From NCBI RefSeq assembly GCF_003490595.1, contig NZ_QQGY01000009.1, positions 1 through 64,000 of the forward strand: 64,000 nt of DNA, read 5' to 3'. Positions 35,553-44,194 of the stretch are shown piece after piece. A model generated the notes under the pieces. It saw only the letters and a list, made by a program, of their open reading frames with translations, made no database searches and was not told the origin of the DNA. The DNA comes from Haemophilus haemolyticus_L (GTDB lineage Bacteria; Pseudomonadota; Gammaproteobacteria; Enterobacterales; Pasteurellaceae). The number at the start of each line of letters is the position of its first letter. Position 1 is the first letter of the stretch. A program made the translations under genes and the position numbers.

Positions 35553-35624
35553 CTAGGTTAGAACACCTAGATTGACTATGATGTTACTCTGTTAGAGTAG
35601 ATTTTTAGATTCTATGATATAGAA
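35553..35624. repeat. Three consecutive short perfect hairpins
   Basis: CTAGGT / ACCTAG (35553-35570), TACTCT-GTT-AGAGTA (35585-35599) and TTCTAT-GAT-ATAGAA (35610-35624) follow one another in the non-coding DNA between the glpF remnant and glpQ. Nothing else is recognised from 35461 to 35632. It may be what is left of the glpF control region or of inserted DNA. Confidence 0.5.
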
Positions 35625-35632
35625 ACCTAGTT

Positions 35633-35658
35633 AACCGTGGGTATGTTTACCCACGGTT
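35633..35658 (-). terminator. glpQ downstream hairpin
   Basis: An 11-bp perfect stem AACCGTGGGTA / TACCCACGGTT with a 4-nt loop lies just past the glpQ stop. There is no clear T run on the minus strand, so it may act as a 3'-end stabiliser or a weak terminator. Confidence 0.7.
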
Positions 35659-35668
35659 GTGAGGGATA

Positions 35669-36763
35669 TTATTTTTTCCCTTTTAAGAATTCTACGCCAG
35701 TATCTGGGAAATCAGTAAATACGCCTGTTGCACCTGATTTATTCAATAATGCATCGTACATTTGATTTACATCTGTGAAGAATTCTGGCAATGCGTCTTT
35801 ACGCACTGTATATGGATGAAGTTCAACTTTGTATTGAGCAAGCTCTTTTACTAATGGTGTGTATACAATGTTGCCTGGTTTAGATTGTTCTTTATCTACT
35901 AACATATACCAACCCGGACCAACACCATCAGCATATTTTACCACTTCTGCCATTGCACCTGGTTTAAACATCCAATCGTAATCGTAGTTTACCCATTTAC
36001 CTTTCGCATCTTTTTCTTGCGTTTCTTTCCAGTCTGTATAAGCCACTAATTGAACTAATTTCAAATCCATGCCCATTTTTGGAAGTAATTCAGTTTTGAT
36101 ACGTTTTAACTCATTAAAGTCGAAAGTTTGTAAGTAAACCATATCGGTTTTCTTATCATAGCCATATTTTTTCAACACTTTGAGTGTTTCAGCTGCAATA
36201 TCTTTGCCATTTTGATGGTGGAACCAAGGTGCTTTGATTTCTGGATAAATCCCTACTTTTTTACCAGTAGATTTTTCTAAGCCTTGGATAAATTCAATTT
36301 CATCTTCAAAGGTGTGAATTCTGAAGTGTGATTTCCAAAGTGGGAAACGACCAGGATAAACCTGTGCTTGTTTGCCATCTTTGGTTTCAAAGTTTTCTGT
36401 CATTTCTAAACTTTGAATTTCTTTTAAGGTAAAGTCGATGACATAGTAACGACCATCTTTACGGTGACGATGTGGGAATTTTTTTGCTACATCAGTCAAG
36501 CCATCTAAAAAGTGATCGTGAATAACCACTAAACGACCATCTTTAGTCATTGCTAAATCTTGCTCTAAATAATCAGCATGTTGTGCAAACGCAAGTGCTT
36601 TAGATTCTAAAGTATGCTCTGGTAAATAACCGCTAGCACCACGGTGAGCAATAATGATTTTGTCTGATTTCATTTGGGTGTTTGCCATGTTTGATGAATG
36701 GCTGCTGCAACCTGCAAGTACGCCAGCTGCTAATAAAGAAAGCGCTAAAGTTTTAATTTTCAT
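35669..36763 (-). CDS. glpQ: Glycerophosphodiester phosphodiesterase, lipoprotein (protein D)
   Basis: 364 residues. It is protein D (hpd) of H. influenzae with a few substitutions. It hydrolyses glycerophosphodiesters such as glycerophosphocholine to G3P at the cell surface, feeding phosphocholine to lipooligosaccharide. The lipobox VLAGC gives Cys19. GDPD motifs IIAHRGASGYLPEHTLES, EQDLAMTKDGRLVVIHDHFLDGLTD and YPEIKAP are intact. Upstream genes in the same direction are the propeller-like protein (18 bp away) and glpT. Confidence 0.97.
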   Translation of the reverse strand: MKIKTLALSLLAAGVLAGCSSHSSNMANTQMKSDKIIIAHRGASGYLPEHTLESKALAFAQHADYLEQDLAMTKDGRLVVIHDHFLDGLTDVAKKFPHRHRKDGRYYVIDFTLKEIQSLEMTENFETKDGKQAQVYPGRFPLWKSHFRIHTFEDEIEFIQGLEKSTGKKVGIYPEIKAPWFHHQNGKDIAAETLKVLKKYGYDKKTDMVYLQTFDFNELKRIKTELLPKMGMDLKLVQLVAYTDWKETQEKDAKGKWVNYDYDWMFKPGAMAEVVKYADGVGPGWYMLVDKEQSKPGNIVYTPLVKELAQYKVELHPYTVRKDALPEFFTDVNQMYDALLNKSGATGVFTDFPDTGVEFLKGKK

Positions 36764-36781
36764 AAGTATTTTCTCCTTGAT

Positions 36782-37693
36782 TTACTTATTACATCTTGGT
36801 TTCATGTCGTAAAAATAGATTTCGCTAATTTCACGGTCATAACCTGGATAAAATCCTTTTGGCATCCCTAACACAATTTGTTTTCCTCGGTTTGCATGGA
36901 CGAGTAGTTGTTTTGTTTTCGGATTAATATTCAAGCCTTCGATTTCTCCGACATCTCGAATATCATCTAAGGTTTTTTCTAAAACAACTCGAGCTTCATT
37001 ATTTTTATCTGAGATTTCTACACGATAAATATGATCAGGTTCTTTTTCATCTGCCGTACCGTCATCAGCGGTGACATAGAGATCACCGTTGTAGGCATAA
37101 ACCCCTTGAATCCATTGTGGAACAGGTTGTAAATGCACTTTTCGTTTATATTTACCTGTTGAAAGATCATATTCATATAAATAACGGCCACTTTCCTCAC
37201 CAACCCAAGAAGCCATCCAAACTGAATTGTGAACGGTATCTACGGTGATGCCGGAAACTTCGACTTGACCTGACTCAGGATTAAAATCAACTGATCTTTT
37301 TAATGCGAGGGTTTCGGGATCATGAATCGCAATTTGAATATTTTTACCTACGCCAGCATCAAACCATTCGGAGGAAACATAAAGTTCATTGTTGTAGATA
37401 TCAATGTCGCCAATGTGATTGGCTTCCTTTTGGTAGCCGACAAAAGGATCTTTATTTTCTTTAACCAGTTTTCCATTCATATCATATTTAGCGAGGGTTT
37501 TGCTTCCGGATACATAAAGATGCTTTCCATCAGTTGTAATACCTTGACGGCCATTTACTTCTAATACTTTATCCAATTTATAAGTATATTTAGGTAAAGC
37601 TGAATGATAAGGCGCTTCGCAAGTTTGATTTGCCGACACAGATATCGCAAAAAGTGTACAACCTAATCCAATAGTAATCGATGATAATTTCAT
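36782..37693 (-). CDS. Secreted protein of unknown function, beta-propeller-like
   Basis: 303 residues. A Sec signal peptide ends near SVSA-NQ (residue 22). The mature part has repeated short beta-strand units (DGKHLYVSGSKTLAKYD, NNELYVSSEWF, NSVWMASWVG, NGDLYVTADDG), like six- or seven-bladed propellers of the SMP-30 / YncE type. Cysteines occur only near the two mature ends (TCEAPYH and PRCNK), as if a disulfide closes the ring. It sits between glpT and glpQ in the same direction, so it may act on a phospholipid-derived substrate. I do not recognise a named family, and I do not recall this gene in strain Rd. Confidence 0.75.
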   Translation of the reverse strand: MKLSSITIGLGCTLFAISVSANQTCEAPYHSALPKYTYKLDKVLEVNGRQGITTDGKHLYVSGSKTLAKYDMNGKLVKENKDPFVGYQKEANHIGDIDIYNNELYVSSEWFDAGVGKNIQIAIHDPETLALKRSVDFNPESGQVEVSGITVDTVHNSVWMASWVGEESGRYLYEYDLSTGKYKRKVHLQPVPQWIQGVYAYNGDLYVTADDGTADEKEPDHIYRVEISDKNNEARVVLEKTLDDIRDVGEIEGLNINPKTKQLLVHANRGKQIVLGMPKGFYPGYDREISEIYFYDMKPRCNK

Positions 37694-37780
37694 AATTATT
37701 GTCTCCTTAACTATATGATTTATTTTGTGGGAAAGGAATCAAGATGCTCTATATCAGAAACTAAAATTAATTTTAGTTAC

Positions 37781-37818
37781 AAAAAAGGCGACCAAGCAAT
37801 TTGCCCGCCGCCTTTTTT
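37781..37818 (-). terminator. glpT terminator
   Basis: AAAAAAGGCG (37781-37790) and CGCCTTTTTT (37809-37818) form a 10-bp stem with U-run potential on the minus strand. It separates glpT from the next two genes, which may have their own start in the gap 37694-37780. Confidence 0.85.
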
Positions 37819-37825
37819 AAGCTAA

Positions 37826-39268
37826 TTATTTAGTACCGTAAGTATCGCCTAATTTCGCTTTGTGTTTTCCTTCTTCAACCATTACGATTAAGAGTAATAA
37901 CACAGCTAATACGCCACCGCCGATCATTACGTAGAAACCACCGTCCCATCCGTAATGTTGAGCAGCCCAACCGATAACTGCAGATGCAGAAACTGTACCG
38001 CCTAAATAACCGAATAAACCGGTGAAACCTGCTGCAGTACCTGCTGCTTTTTTCGGTGCTAACTCAAGAGCATGTAAACCGATTAACATTACAGGACCAT
38101 AGATTAAGAAACCGATTAAAGTCATTAAAATGAAGTCAGTTAATTGGTATGGGTTTTCATACCAAGCTGCATAGTTTACAAGCTCTGCTTCAGGTGTAGC
38201 TGGGTTCATCCAGTATGCAACAACCGCTGCAGTGGTTAAGATCATGAAGATGAAACCTGTTAAACCACGTTTACCTTTGAATACTTTATCTGATACCCAA
38301 CCACATAATAATGTACCTGGAACCGCTGCTAATTCATAGATTGTGTATGCCCATGCGGTACCTTTAATGTTGAAGTGTTTTACTTCACTTAAGTAAACCG
38401 GAGACCATTTTAATACGCCGTAGCGGATTAAATATACGAATACGTTAGCAATCGCGATGTACCATAACAATTTGTTTTTTAATACATAAGTTACGAAGAT
38501 TTCTTTTGCAGTTAAATCGTTTTCGTAAGTTTTTTCGTTATAGTCATCTGGGTAGTCATTACGCCATTTTTCGATTGATGGTAAACCACAAGATTGTGGA
38601 GTATCACGCATGACGAAGTACACAGGAATTGCACAGATCATTGCTGCAATACCAGGGTAGTATAAAGATTGTTGCCAGATGTCTTTTGCTTGCGCTTCAA
38701 TACCGTGAGTGCTGAAGAAAATTGCACTAGCTAATAACACCATTGCACCAGGCATCATACCACCAATATTGTGCGCAGTATTCCAAATTGACACGATAGT
38801 ACCGCGTTCAGATTTAGACCACCAGTGCACCATAGTACGACCACATGGAGGCCAACCCATACCTTGGAACCAACCATTTAAGAAGATCATTACCCACATG
38901 ATTGCGATACCAGAGGTTGCCCATGGGAATAGACCCATTAAGGTCATACATAAACCAGATAGTAATAAACCAAATGGTAGGAATACACGTGGGTTAGAAC
39001 GGTCAGACATACCAGCCATTACGAATTTTGATAAACCGTAAGCAAGACCAGCTGCAGAACCGATTACACCAAGCTCAGCTTTTGTATAAAGACCAGCTTG
39101 AATTAAACCAGGTTGTGCTAAGTCAAAGTTTGCACGCACGAAATAGTATGCGGCATAACCAAAGAAGATCCCTGCGAATACTTGCCAACGTAAGCGTTTA
39201 TACGTGGAATCAATTTTTTCCGCTGGAAGTTCCGCAATATGCGGAGCGGGTTTGAATGGTCCAAACAT
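37826..39268 (-). CDS. glpT: Glycerol-3-phosphate transporter GlpT
   Basis: 480 residues from the ATG at 39266-39268, with GGAG upstream; a TTG start further out overlaps that site. GlpT is an MFS antiporter that exchanges G3P for inorganic phosphate and also admits fosfomycin. MFS features: FDLAQPGLIQAG, AAGLAYGLSKFVMAGMSDRSNPR and GWFQGMGWPPCGRTMVHWWS. It faces the glpABC operon across a gap with two CRP sites. Confidence 0.98.
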   Translation of the reverse strand: MFGPFKPAPHIAELPAEKIDSTYKRLRWQVFAGIFFGYAAYYFVRANFDLAQPGLIQAGLYTKAELGVIGSAAGLAYGLSKFVMAGMSDRSNPRVFLPFGLLLSGLCMTLMGLFPWATSGIAIMWVMIFLNGWFQGMGWPPCGRTMVHWWSKSERGTIVSIWNTAHNIGGMMPGAMVLLASAIFFSTHGIEAQAKDIWQQSLYYPGIAAMICAIPVYFVMRDTPQSCGLPSIEKWRNDYPDDYNEKTYENDLTAKEIFVTYVLKNKLLWYIAIANVFVYLIRYGVLKWSPVYLSEVKHFNIKGTAWAYTIYELAAVPGTLLCGWVSDKVFKGKRGLTGFIFMILTTAAVVAYWMNPATPEAELVNYAAWYENPYQLTDFILMTLIGFLIYGPVMLIGLHALELAPKKAAGTAAGFTGLFGYLGGTVSASAVIGWAAQHYGWDGGFYVMIGGGVLAVLLLLIVMVEEGKHKAKLGDTYGTK

Positions 39269-39384
39269 AATTTTTTTCTCCAACTTTTAATTATGTGTAA
39301 GTTTTATTCACCCTTTATTAGACAGTAAGGGATAGGCGCATAATAAAAGAAAATAAAAAATAAGGAAGTAAAAAAAGTAAAAAA

Positions 39385-39400
39385 TGTGAAGTGTTTCACA
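39385..39400. promoter_or_regulatory. CRP site 1 between glpT and glpA
   Basis: A perfect TGTGA-N6-TCACA (39385-39400), centred at 39392.5, nearer glpT. Confidence 0.85.
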
Positions 39401-39436
39401 AAATTTTTACACCATTTGAGCGAATCCGAAAATTAT

Positions 39437-39452
39437 TGTGATCGCTATCACA
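39437..39452. promoter_or_regulatory. CRP site 2 between glpT and glpA
   Basis: A perfect TGTGA-N6-TCACA (39437-39452), centred at 39444.5, 52 bp from site 1. It is flanked almost symmetrically by an 8-bp inverted repeat TTTGAGCG (39415-39422) / CGCTCAAA (39469-39476), a possible second operator such as that of GlpR. CRP control of glp genes is well known; the flanking repeat is my observation. Confidence 0.85.
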
Positions 39453-39561
39453 AAATTGTTTTCTTTTGCGCTCAAAATGTTGTTAATTTTGCCGCACTTC
39501 TCTACAATGCCTGTGATTTTTATATTACTTTTTTGTTAAATTTTGGGAATTGGGGGTAAAC

Positions 39562-41253
39562 ATGGGATTATCGCCTAGCATGTACAAAGATGTTGGAGAT
39601 TTTTCGCCACTCAGTACCGATGTCATTATTATCGGTGGTGGCGCAACCGGTGCAGGTATTGCGCGTGACTGTGCACTTCGTGGCATTGATTGTATTTTAT
39701 TGGAACGCCGCGATATTGCGACCGGTGCGACAGGACGCAACCACGGATTATTACACAGTGGCGCGCGTTATGCTGTGAACGACCAAGAATCTGCTGAAGA
39801 ATGTATTAAAGAAAACCGTATTTTGCGCAAAATTGCGCGTCATTGCGTAGATGAAACAGAAGGCTTATTTATCACGTTGCCTGAAGATTCTCTCGACTAT
39901 CAAAAAACCTTCCTTGAGAGCTGTGCAAAATCTGGAATTGATGCGCAAGCCATTGATCCTGATTTAGCTAAAATTATGGAGCCTTCTGTAAACCCAGATT
40001 TAGTGGGCGCTGTTGTTGTGCCAGATGGTTCGATTGACCCATTCCGTTTAACTGCCTCTAATATGATGGATGCAACAGAAAACGGCGCAAAAATATTCAC
40101 TTATTGCGAAGTAAAAAATTTGATTCGTGAAGGTGGAAAAGTGATTGGTGTGAATGTGTACGATCACAAAAATCGTAGAGAACGCCAATTTTTTGCACCA
40201 CTTGTTGTGAATGCTGGTGGTATTTGGGGGCAAGGGATTGCGGAATATGCCGATCTCAAAATCAAAATGTTCCCTGCAAAAGGTGCATTGCTCGTAATGG
40301 GCCATCGCATTAATAAACTTGTCATTAACCGCTGCCGTAAACCGGCTGATGCGGATATTCTAGTTCCAGGCGATACAATTTGTGTGATTGGTACAACCTC
40401 AAGTCGTGTTCCTTATGATCAAATCGATAACATGCAAGTGACGCCAGAAGAAGTAGATATTCTTTTCCGTGAAGGGGAAAAACTCGCACCTAGCTTACGC
40501 CATACTCGCGTATTACGTGCTTATGCTGGGGTGCGTCCATTAGTTGCAAGTGATGATGATCCATCAGGTCGTAATGTGAGTCGTGGTATTGTGTTACTTG
40601 ACCATGCAGAACGTGATGGCTTAGATGGCTTTATTACAATCACTGGCGGTAAGTTAATGACTTATCGTTTAATGGCTGAATGGGCGACCGACCTTGTTTG
40701 TAAAAAACTCAATAAAACGGCTCGTTGTGTAACAGCGGAGCAACCTCTACCTGGCTCTACTGAAAGTCGTCAAGAGACCAATCAAAAAGTCATTTCATTA
40801 CCAAGTACCATTCGTTATTCTGCTGTGTATCGTCATGGTTCACGCGCTACTCGTTTGCTTGAAAAAGAACGTTTAGATCGTTCAATGGTTTGTGAATGTG
40901 AGGCAGTGACGGCAGGCGAAGTTCGCTATGCAATTGATGAACTCGGTGTAAATAACATTGTGGATTTACGTCGCCGTACACGTGTTGGTATGGGTACTTG
41001 CCAAGCTGAACTATGTGCATGTCGTGCTGCAGGCTTAATGAACCGTTTTGAAGTGGCAACACCAACTCAATCAACCACTCAACTCTCTGCCTTTATGGAA
41101 GAGCGCTGGCGTGGTATTGAGCCGATTGCTTGGGGTGAAGCGATTCGCGAAGCCGAATTTACATCTTGGATGTATGGTAGCGTATTAGGTTTAAATGATG
41201 TGAAACCGCTTGATGAACAAGCACAACAAGGGACGGATAGCAATGAATTTTGA
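39562..41253 (+). CDS. glpA: Anaerobic glycerol-3-phosphate dehydrogenase subunit A
   Basis: 563 residues from the ATG at 39562 (the TTG 12 nt upstream has no better site). It is the FAD catalytic subunit that oxidises G3P to DHAP and passes electrons to menaquinone via GlpB/GlpC. GGGATGAGIARDC near residue 25 is the FAD motif. A C-terminal BFD-type [2Fe-2S] domain has the paired C-x-C and CQAELCAC cysteines. glpB starts inside the last 11 bp. Confidence 0.98.
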   Translation: MGLSPSMYKDVGDFSPLSTDVIIIGGGATGAGIARDCALRGIDCILLERRDIATGATGRNHGLLHSGARYAVNDQESAEECIKENRILRKIARHCVDETEGLFITLPEDSLDYQKTFLESCAKSGIDAQAIDPDLAKIMEPSVNPDLVGAVVVPDGSIDPFRLTASNMMDATENGAKIFTYCEVKNLIREGGKVIGVNVYDHKNRRERQFFAPLVVNAGGIWGQGIAEYADLKIKMFPAKGALLVMGHRINKLVINRCRKPADADILVPGDTICVIGTTSSRVPYDQIDNMQVTPEEVDILFREGEKLAPSLRHTRVLRAYAGVRPLVASDDDPSGRNVSRGIVLLDHAERDGLDGFITITGGKLMTYRLMAEWATDLVCKKLNKTARCVTAEQPLPGSTESRQETNQKVISLPSTIRYSAVYRHGSRATRLLEKERLDRSMVCECEAVTAGEVRYAIDELGVNNIVDLRRRTRVGMGTCQAELCACRAAGLMNRFEVATPTQSTTQLSAFMEERWRGIEPIAWGEAIREAEFTSWMYGSVLGLNDVKPLDEQAQQGTDSNEF

Positions 41254-42541
41254 TGTAGCCATTATTGGCGGTGGTTTGGCGGGTTTAACCTGTGGCATCG
41301 CCCTTCAACAACGCGGCAAACGTTGCGTGATTATCAACAACGGTCAAGCAGCCATTGATTTTGCATCCGGATCTTTAGATTTATTAAGCCGTATGCCATC
41401 AACTCCAAATGGAGAAGGTCGTGCGGTAGAAAATTTAAAAGAAAATATCACCGCACTTCGCGATGAATTACCTGCTCACCCTTATAGTTTATTGGGTGCA
41501 GAGAAAGTGCTTGCTAAAGCACAAGATTTTGAACGTTTAGCCAATGAATTAAATCTTGATTTAATTGGTTCTACGGAAAAAAATCACTGGCGTGTAACAG
41601 GCTTAGGCAGTTTGCGTGGTGCGTGGCTTTCACCAAACAGTGTGCCAACTGTGCAAGGCAATGAACGTTTTCCGTATAAACGTATTACAGTGCTTGGTAT
41701 CGAAGGTTATCACGATTTTCAACCGCAACTTTTAGCGGCGAATTTGGTGTTAAACCCACAATTTGAACATTGTGAGGTGACCAGTGGTTTCTTAAATATT
41801 CCACAATTAGACGAGCTTCGCAAAAATGCTCGTGAGTTCCGTAGTGTAAATATCTCTCAACTTCTAGAGCATAAACTTGCGTTCAATGATCTTGTTAAAG
41901 AAATTATTGAATCAGCTCAAGGCGCAGATGCAGTATTTTTACCGGCTTGTTTTGGTTTAGAAAACCAAGAATTTATGACCGCACTTCGTGATGCAACTAA
42001 ACTTGCATTATTTGAATTACCAACATTGCCACCATCATTACTCGGTATGCGCCAGCGTATTCAATTACGCCGTAAATTTGAATCCCTTGGTGGTTTAATG
42101 ATTAACGGTGATAGTGCATTGAGTGCAACATTTGAAGGAAATCAAGTCAGTTGTATTAATACTCGCTTGCTCGAAGATGAAGAAATCAGCGCAGATAATT
42201 TCGTACTGGCTTCAGGCAGTTTCTTCAGTAAAGGACTCATTTCTGAATTCGATAAAATTTATGAGCCGGTTTTTGAATCCGATATTATCGGTGTTGAAGG
42301 CTTTAACGATAAAGACCGTTTCACTTGGACTGCTCATCGTTTTGCTCATCCACAACCTTATCAATCTGCTGGTGTGGCAATTAATGCTCAATGCCAAGTG
42401 CAAAAGAGCGGTCAATATTTAACGAATTTATATGCCGTCGGTAATGTAATTGGTGGGTTTAATGCGCTTGAGCTTGGTTGTGGTTCGGGTGTGGCTGTTG
42501 TAACTGCCTTGACGGTTGCTGATGAAATCTTGGCGAAATAA
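41243..42541 (+). CDS. glpB: Anaerobic glycerol-3-phosphate dehydrogenase subunit B
   Basis: 432 residues from the ATG at 41243 (AAGGGACGG upstream), overlapping glpA by 11 bp; longer frames start inside glpA. An FMN/FAD subunit with N-terminal VAIIGGGLAGLTCGIAL and C-terminal AVGNVIGGFNALELGCGSGVAVVTAL. It mediates electron transfer between GlpA and GlpC. Two uptake sequences lie within (41450, 41978). Confidence 0.97.
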   Translation: MNFDVAIIGGGLAGLTCGIALQQRGKRCVIINNGQAAIDFASGSLDLLSRMPSTPNGEGRAVENLKENITALRDELPAHPYSLLGAEKVLAKAQDFERLANELNLDLIGSTEKNHWRVTGLGSLRGAWLSPNSVPTVQGNERFPYKRITVLGIEGYHDFQPQLLAANLVLNPQFEHCEVTSGFLNIPQLDELRKNAREFRSVNISQLLEHKLAFNDLVKEIIESAQGADAVFLPACFGLENQEFMTALRDATKLALFELPTLPPSLLGMRQRIQLRRKFESLGGLMINGDSALSATFEGNQVSCINTRLLEDEEISADNFVLASGSFFSKGLISEFDKIYEPVFESDIIGVEGFNDKDRFTWTAHRFAHPQPYQSAGVAINAQCQVQKSGQYLTNLYAVGNVIGGFNALELGCGSGVAVVTALTVADEILAK

Positions 42542-42552
42542 GGGGGAATAAT

Positions 42553-43833
42553 ATGGATAATAATATTCAACGACTCATTGATAGTGCAAAACAATCCCTT
42601 AATTCACCTGAAAGCCATAAATATATCGACGAAAGTTTTGAAAGCTGTATTAAATGTACGGCTTGTACCGCTGTTTGTCCGGTTTCACGCAACAACCCAC
42701 TTTATCCTGGTCCAAAACAATCTGGCCCAGATGGTGAGCGTTTACGCTTGAAATCAGCTGAACTTTACGATGAAGCACTTAAATATTGTACCAACTGCAA
42801 ACGTTGTGAAGTGGCTTGTCCGTCAGATGTGAAAATCGGTGATTTAATTGTGCGTGCGCGTAATAATCACTTAGCGCAGTCTAAAAAACCGTTAATGAAT
42901 AAATTGCGTGATGCGATTTTAAGTAACACTGATGTAATGGGGAAAATCAATACGCCATTAGCGCCGATTGTAAACACCATCACAAGCCTAAAAGCGACCA
43001 AATTTATGTTGGAAAAAACGCTTAAAATCAGTAAAGAACGTACTTTACCTAAATATGCGTTTGGCACGTTCCGTAGCTGGTATATGAAAAATGCGTTACA
43101 AGACCAACAAAAATTTGAGCGTAAAGTCGCGTATTATCATGGTTGCTATGTGAACTATAATAATCCACAGCTTGGTAAAGAATTCCTTAAAGTGTTCAAT
43201 GCGATGAACATTGGGGTGATGTTACTAGAAAAAGAAAAATGTTGTGGTTTACCATTAATGGTGAACGGTTTCCCAGAGCGTGCACGTAATATCGCACAGT
43301 TCAATACCGATTACATTGGAAAAATGGTAGATGAAAATGGACTAGACGTGATCAGTGAAGCATCAAGTTGTTCACTTAATCTGCGTGATGAATACCATCA
43401 TATTTTAGGCATCGACAATGCTAAAGTGCGTCCGCATATTCATATGGTGACACCATTCTTATACCAACTTTTCAAAGAAGGTAAAACATTACCGTTGAAA
43501 CCACTTAAACTTCGAGTGGCTTATCACACTGCTTGTCACGTAGATAAAGCAGGTTGGGCACCTTATACTTTAGAAGTGTTGAAAAAAATTCCTGGTTTAG
43601 AAATCATTATGTTACCTAGTCAATGTTGTGGTATTGCGGGGACTTACGGTTTTAAATCAGAAAACTATGAGGTTTCACAATCTATTGGTAAAAACCTATT
43701 CGATAACATTAACGAAGGTGGATTTGATTACGTCATATCTGAATGTCAAACCTGTAAATGGCAAATTGATATGTCATCTAACGTGACCTGTATTCACCCA
43801 TTAACCTTACTCTGTATGTCGATGGATGCTTAA
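42553..43833 (+). CDS. glpC: Anaerobic glycerol-3-phosphate dehydrogenase subunit C
   Basis: 426 residues. Membrane-anchoring iron-sulfur subunit. Two 4Fe-4S motifs, CIKCTACTAVCPVS (about 34-47) and CTNCKRCEVACPSD (about 79-92), precede two CCG domains with CCGLPL and CCGIAGTYG. It is 11 bp after glpB and ends at a hairpin. Confidence 0.97.
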   Translation: MDNNIQRLIDSAKQSLNSPESHKYIDESFESCIKCTACTAVCPVSRNNPLYPGPKQSGPDGERLRLKSAELYDEALKYCTNCKRCEVACPSDVKIGDLIVRARNNHLAQSKKPLMNKLRDAILSNTDVMGKINTPLAPIVNTITSLKATKFMLEKTLKISKERTLPKYAFGTFRSWYMKNALQDQQKFERKVAYYHGCYVNYNNPQLGKEFLKVFNAMNIGVMLLEKEKCCGLPLMVNGFPERARNIAQFNTDYIGKMVDENGLDVISEASSCSLNLRDEYHHILGIDNAKVRPHIHMVTPFLYQLFKEGKTLPLKPLKLRVAYHTACHVDKAGWAPYTLEVLKKIPGLEIIMLPSQCCGIAGTYGFKSENYEVSQSIGKNLFDNINEGGFDYVISECQTCKWQIDMSSNVTCIHPLTLLCMSMDA

Positions 43834-43840
43834 AAATAAG

Positions 43841-43872
43841 AAAAATGCACTTTGTAATGAAGTGCATTTTTT
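43841..43872 (+). terminator. glpABC terminator
   Basis: The 12-bp stem AAAAATGCACTT / AAGTGCATTTTT with a 7-nt loop is followed by a T run. Confidence 0.9.
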
Positions 43873-43956
43873 ATAAGTAGAAAAAAGTGCGGTAAATTTT
43901 ATTTGTATCCAAAAAGCTAGACTAAACAAATTAACTATTGAGGTGAAGATTTTATT

Positions 43957-44161
43957 ATGGGTAAACATTACACAATCAAATTTAAAATAGGTTCTCCAAC
44001 CAATTCTGAATAGGAAAATGAGAATCAGCAGATACTGCTAGTTTTTATAATAAATAAGATCAATGGTTCAAACCAAGGCTGGCGTATCAAATGGCAACTT
44101 ATCGATGAATTCAACTGAAATTAAAAGGACTGAATTTGACATAATATCGTCATCAGTCCTT
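43957..44161 (+). pseudogene. Relic of an IS3-family insertion sequence
   Basis: An 18-codon frame from ATG 43957 to TAG (44011-44013) starts MGKHYTIKFK, which resembles the first residues of IS3-type OrfA transposases, then stops. From about 44113 a second frame reads IQLKLKGLNLT, a stop, then YRHQS. This fits the OrfB C-terminal signature QLKLKGLSPVxYRxQS with a stop inside. All the catalytic DDE region is gone. The two ends and almost nothing between suggest a large internal deletion. A 9-bp hairpin (AAGGACTGA / TCAGTCCTT, 44125-44161) overlaps the end and may terminate asnA. Confidence 0.6.
44125..44161. terminator. Hairpin between the IS relic and asnA
   Basis: AAGGACTGA (44125-44133) and TCAGTCCTT (44153-44161) form a 9-bp stem. 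It lies downstream of the minus-strand asnA gene and could end its transcript. Confidence 0.55.
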
Positions 44162-44194
44162 AATTAAATAGTCTAGGTTTGGGGGCAAATCAAT

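Noticed and set aside
36782..37693. Lipoprotein call for the propeller-like protein from Cys12 in GLGC
   Set aside because: The cysteine falls in the middle of the hydrophobic core with Gly and Leu at -3 and -2; cleavage after SVSA is a better fit.
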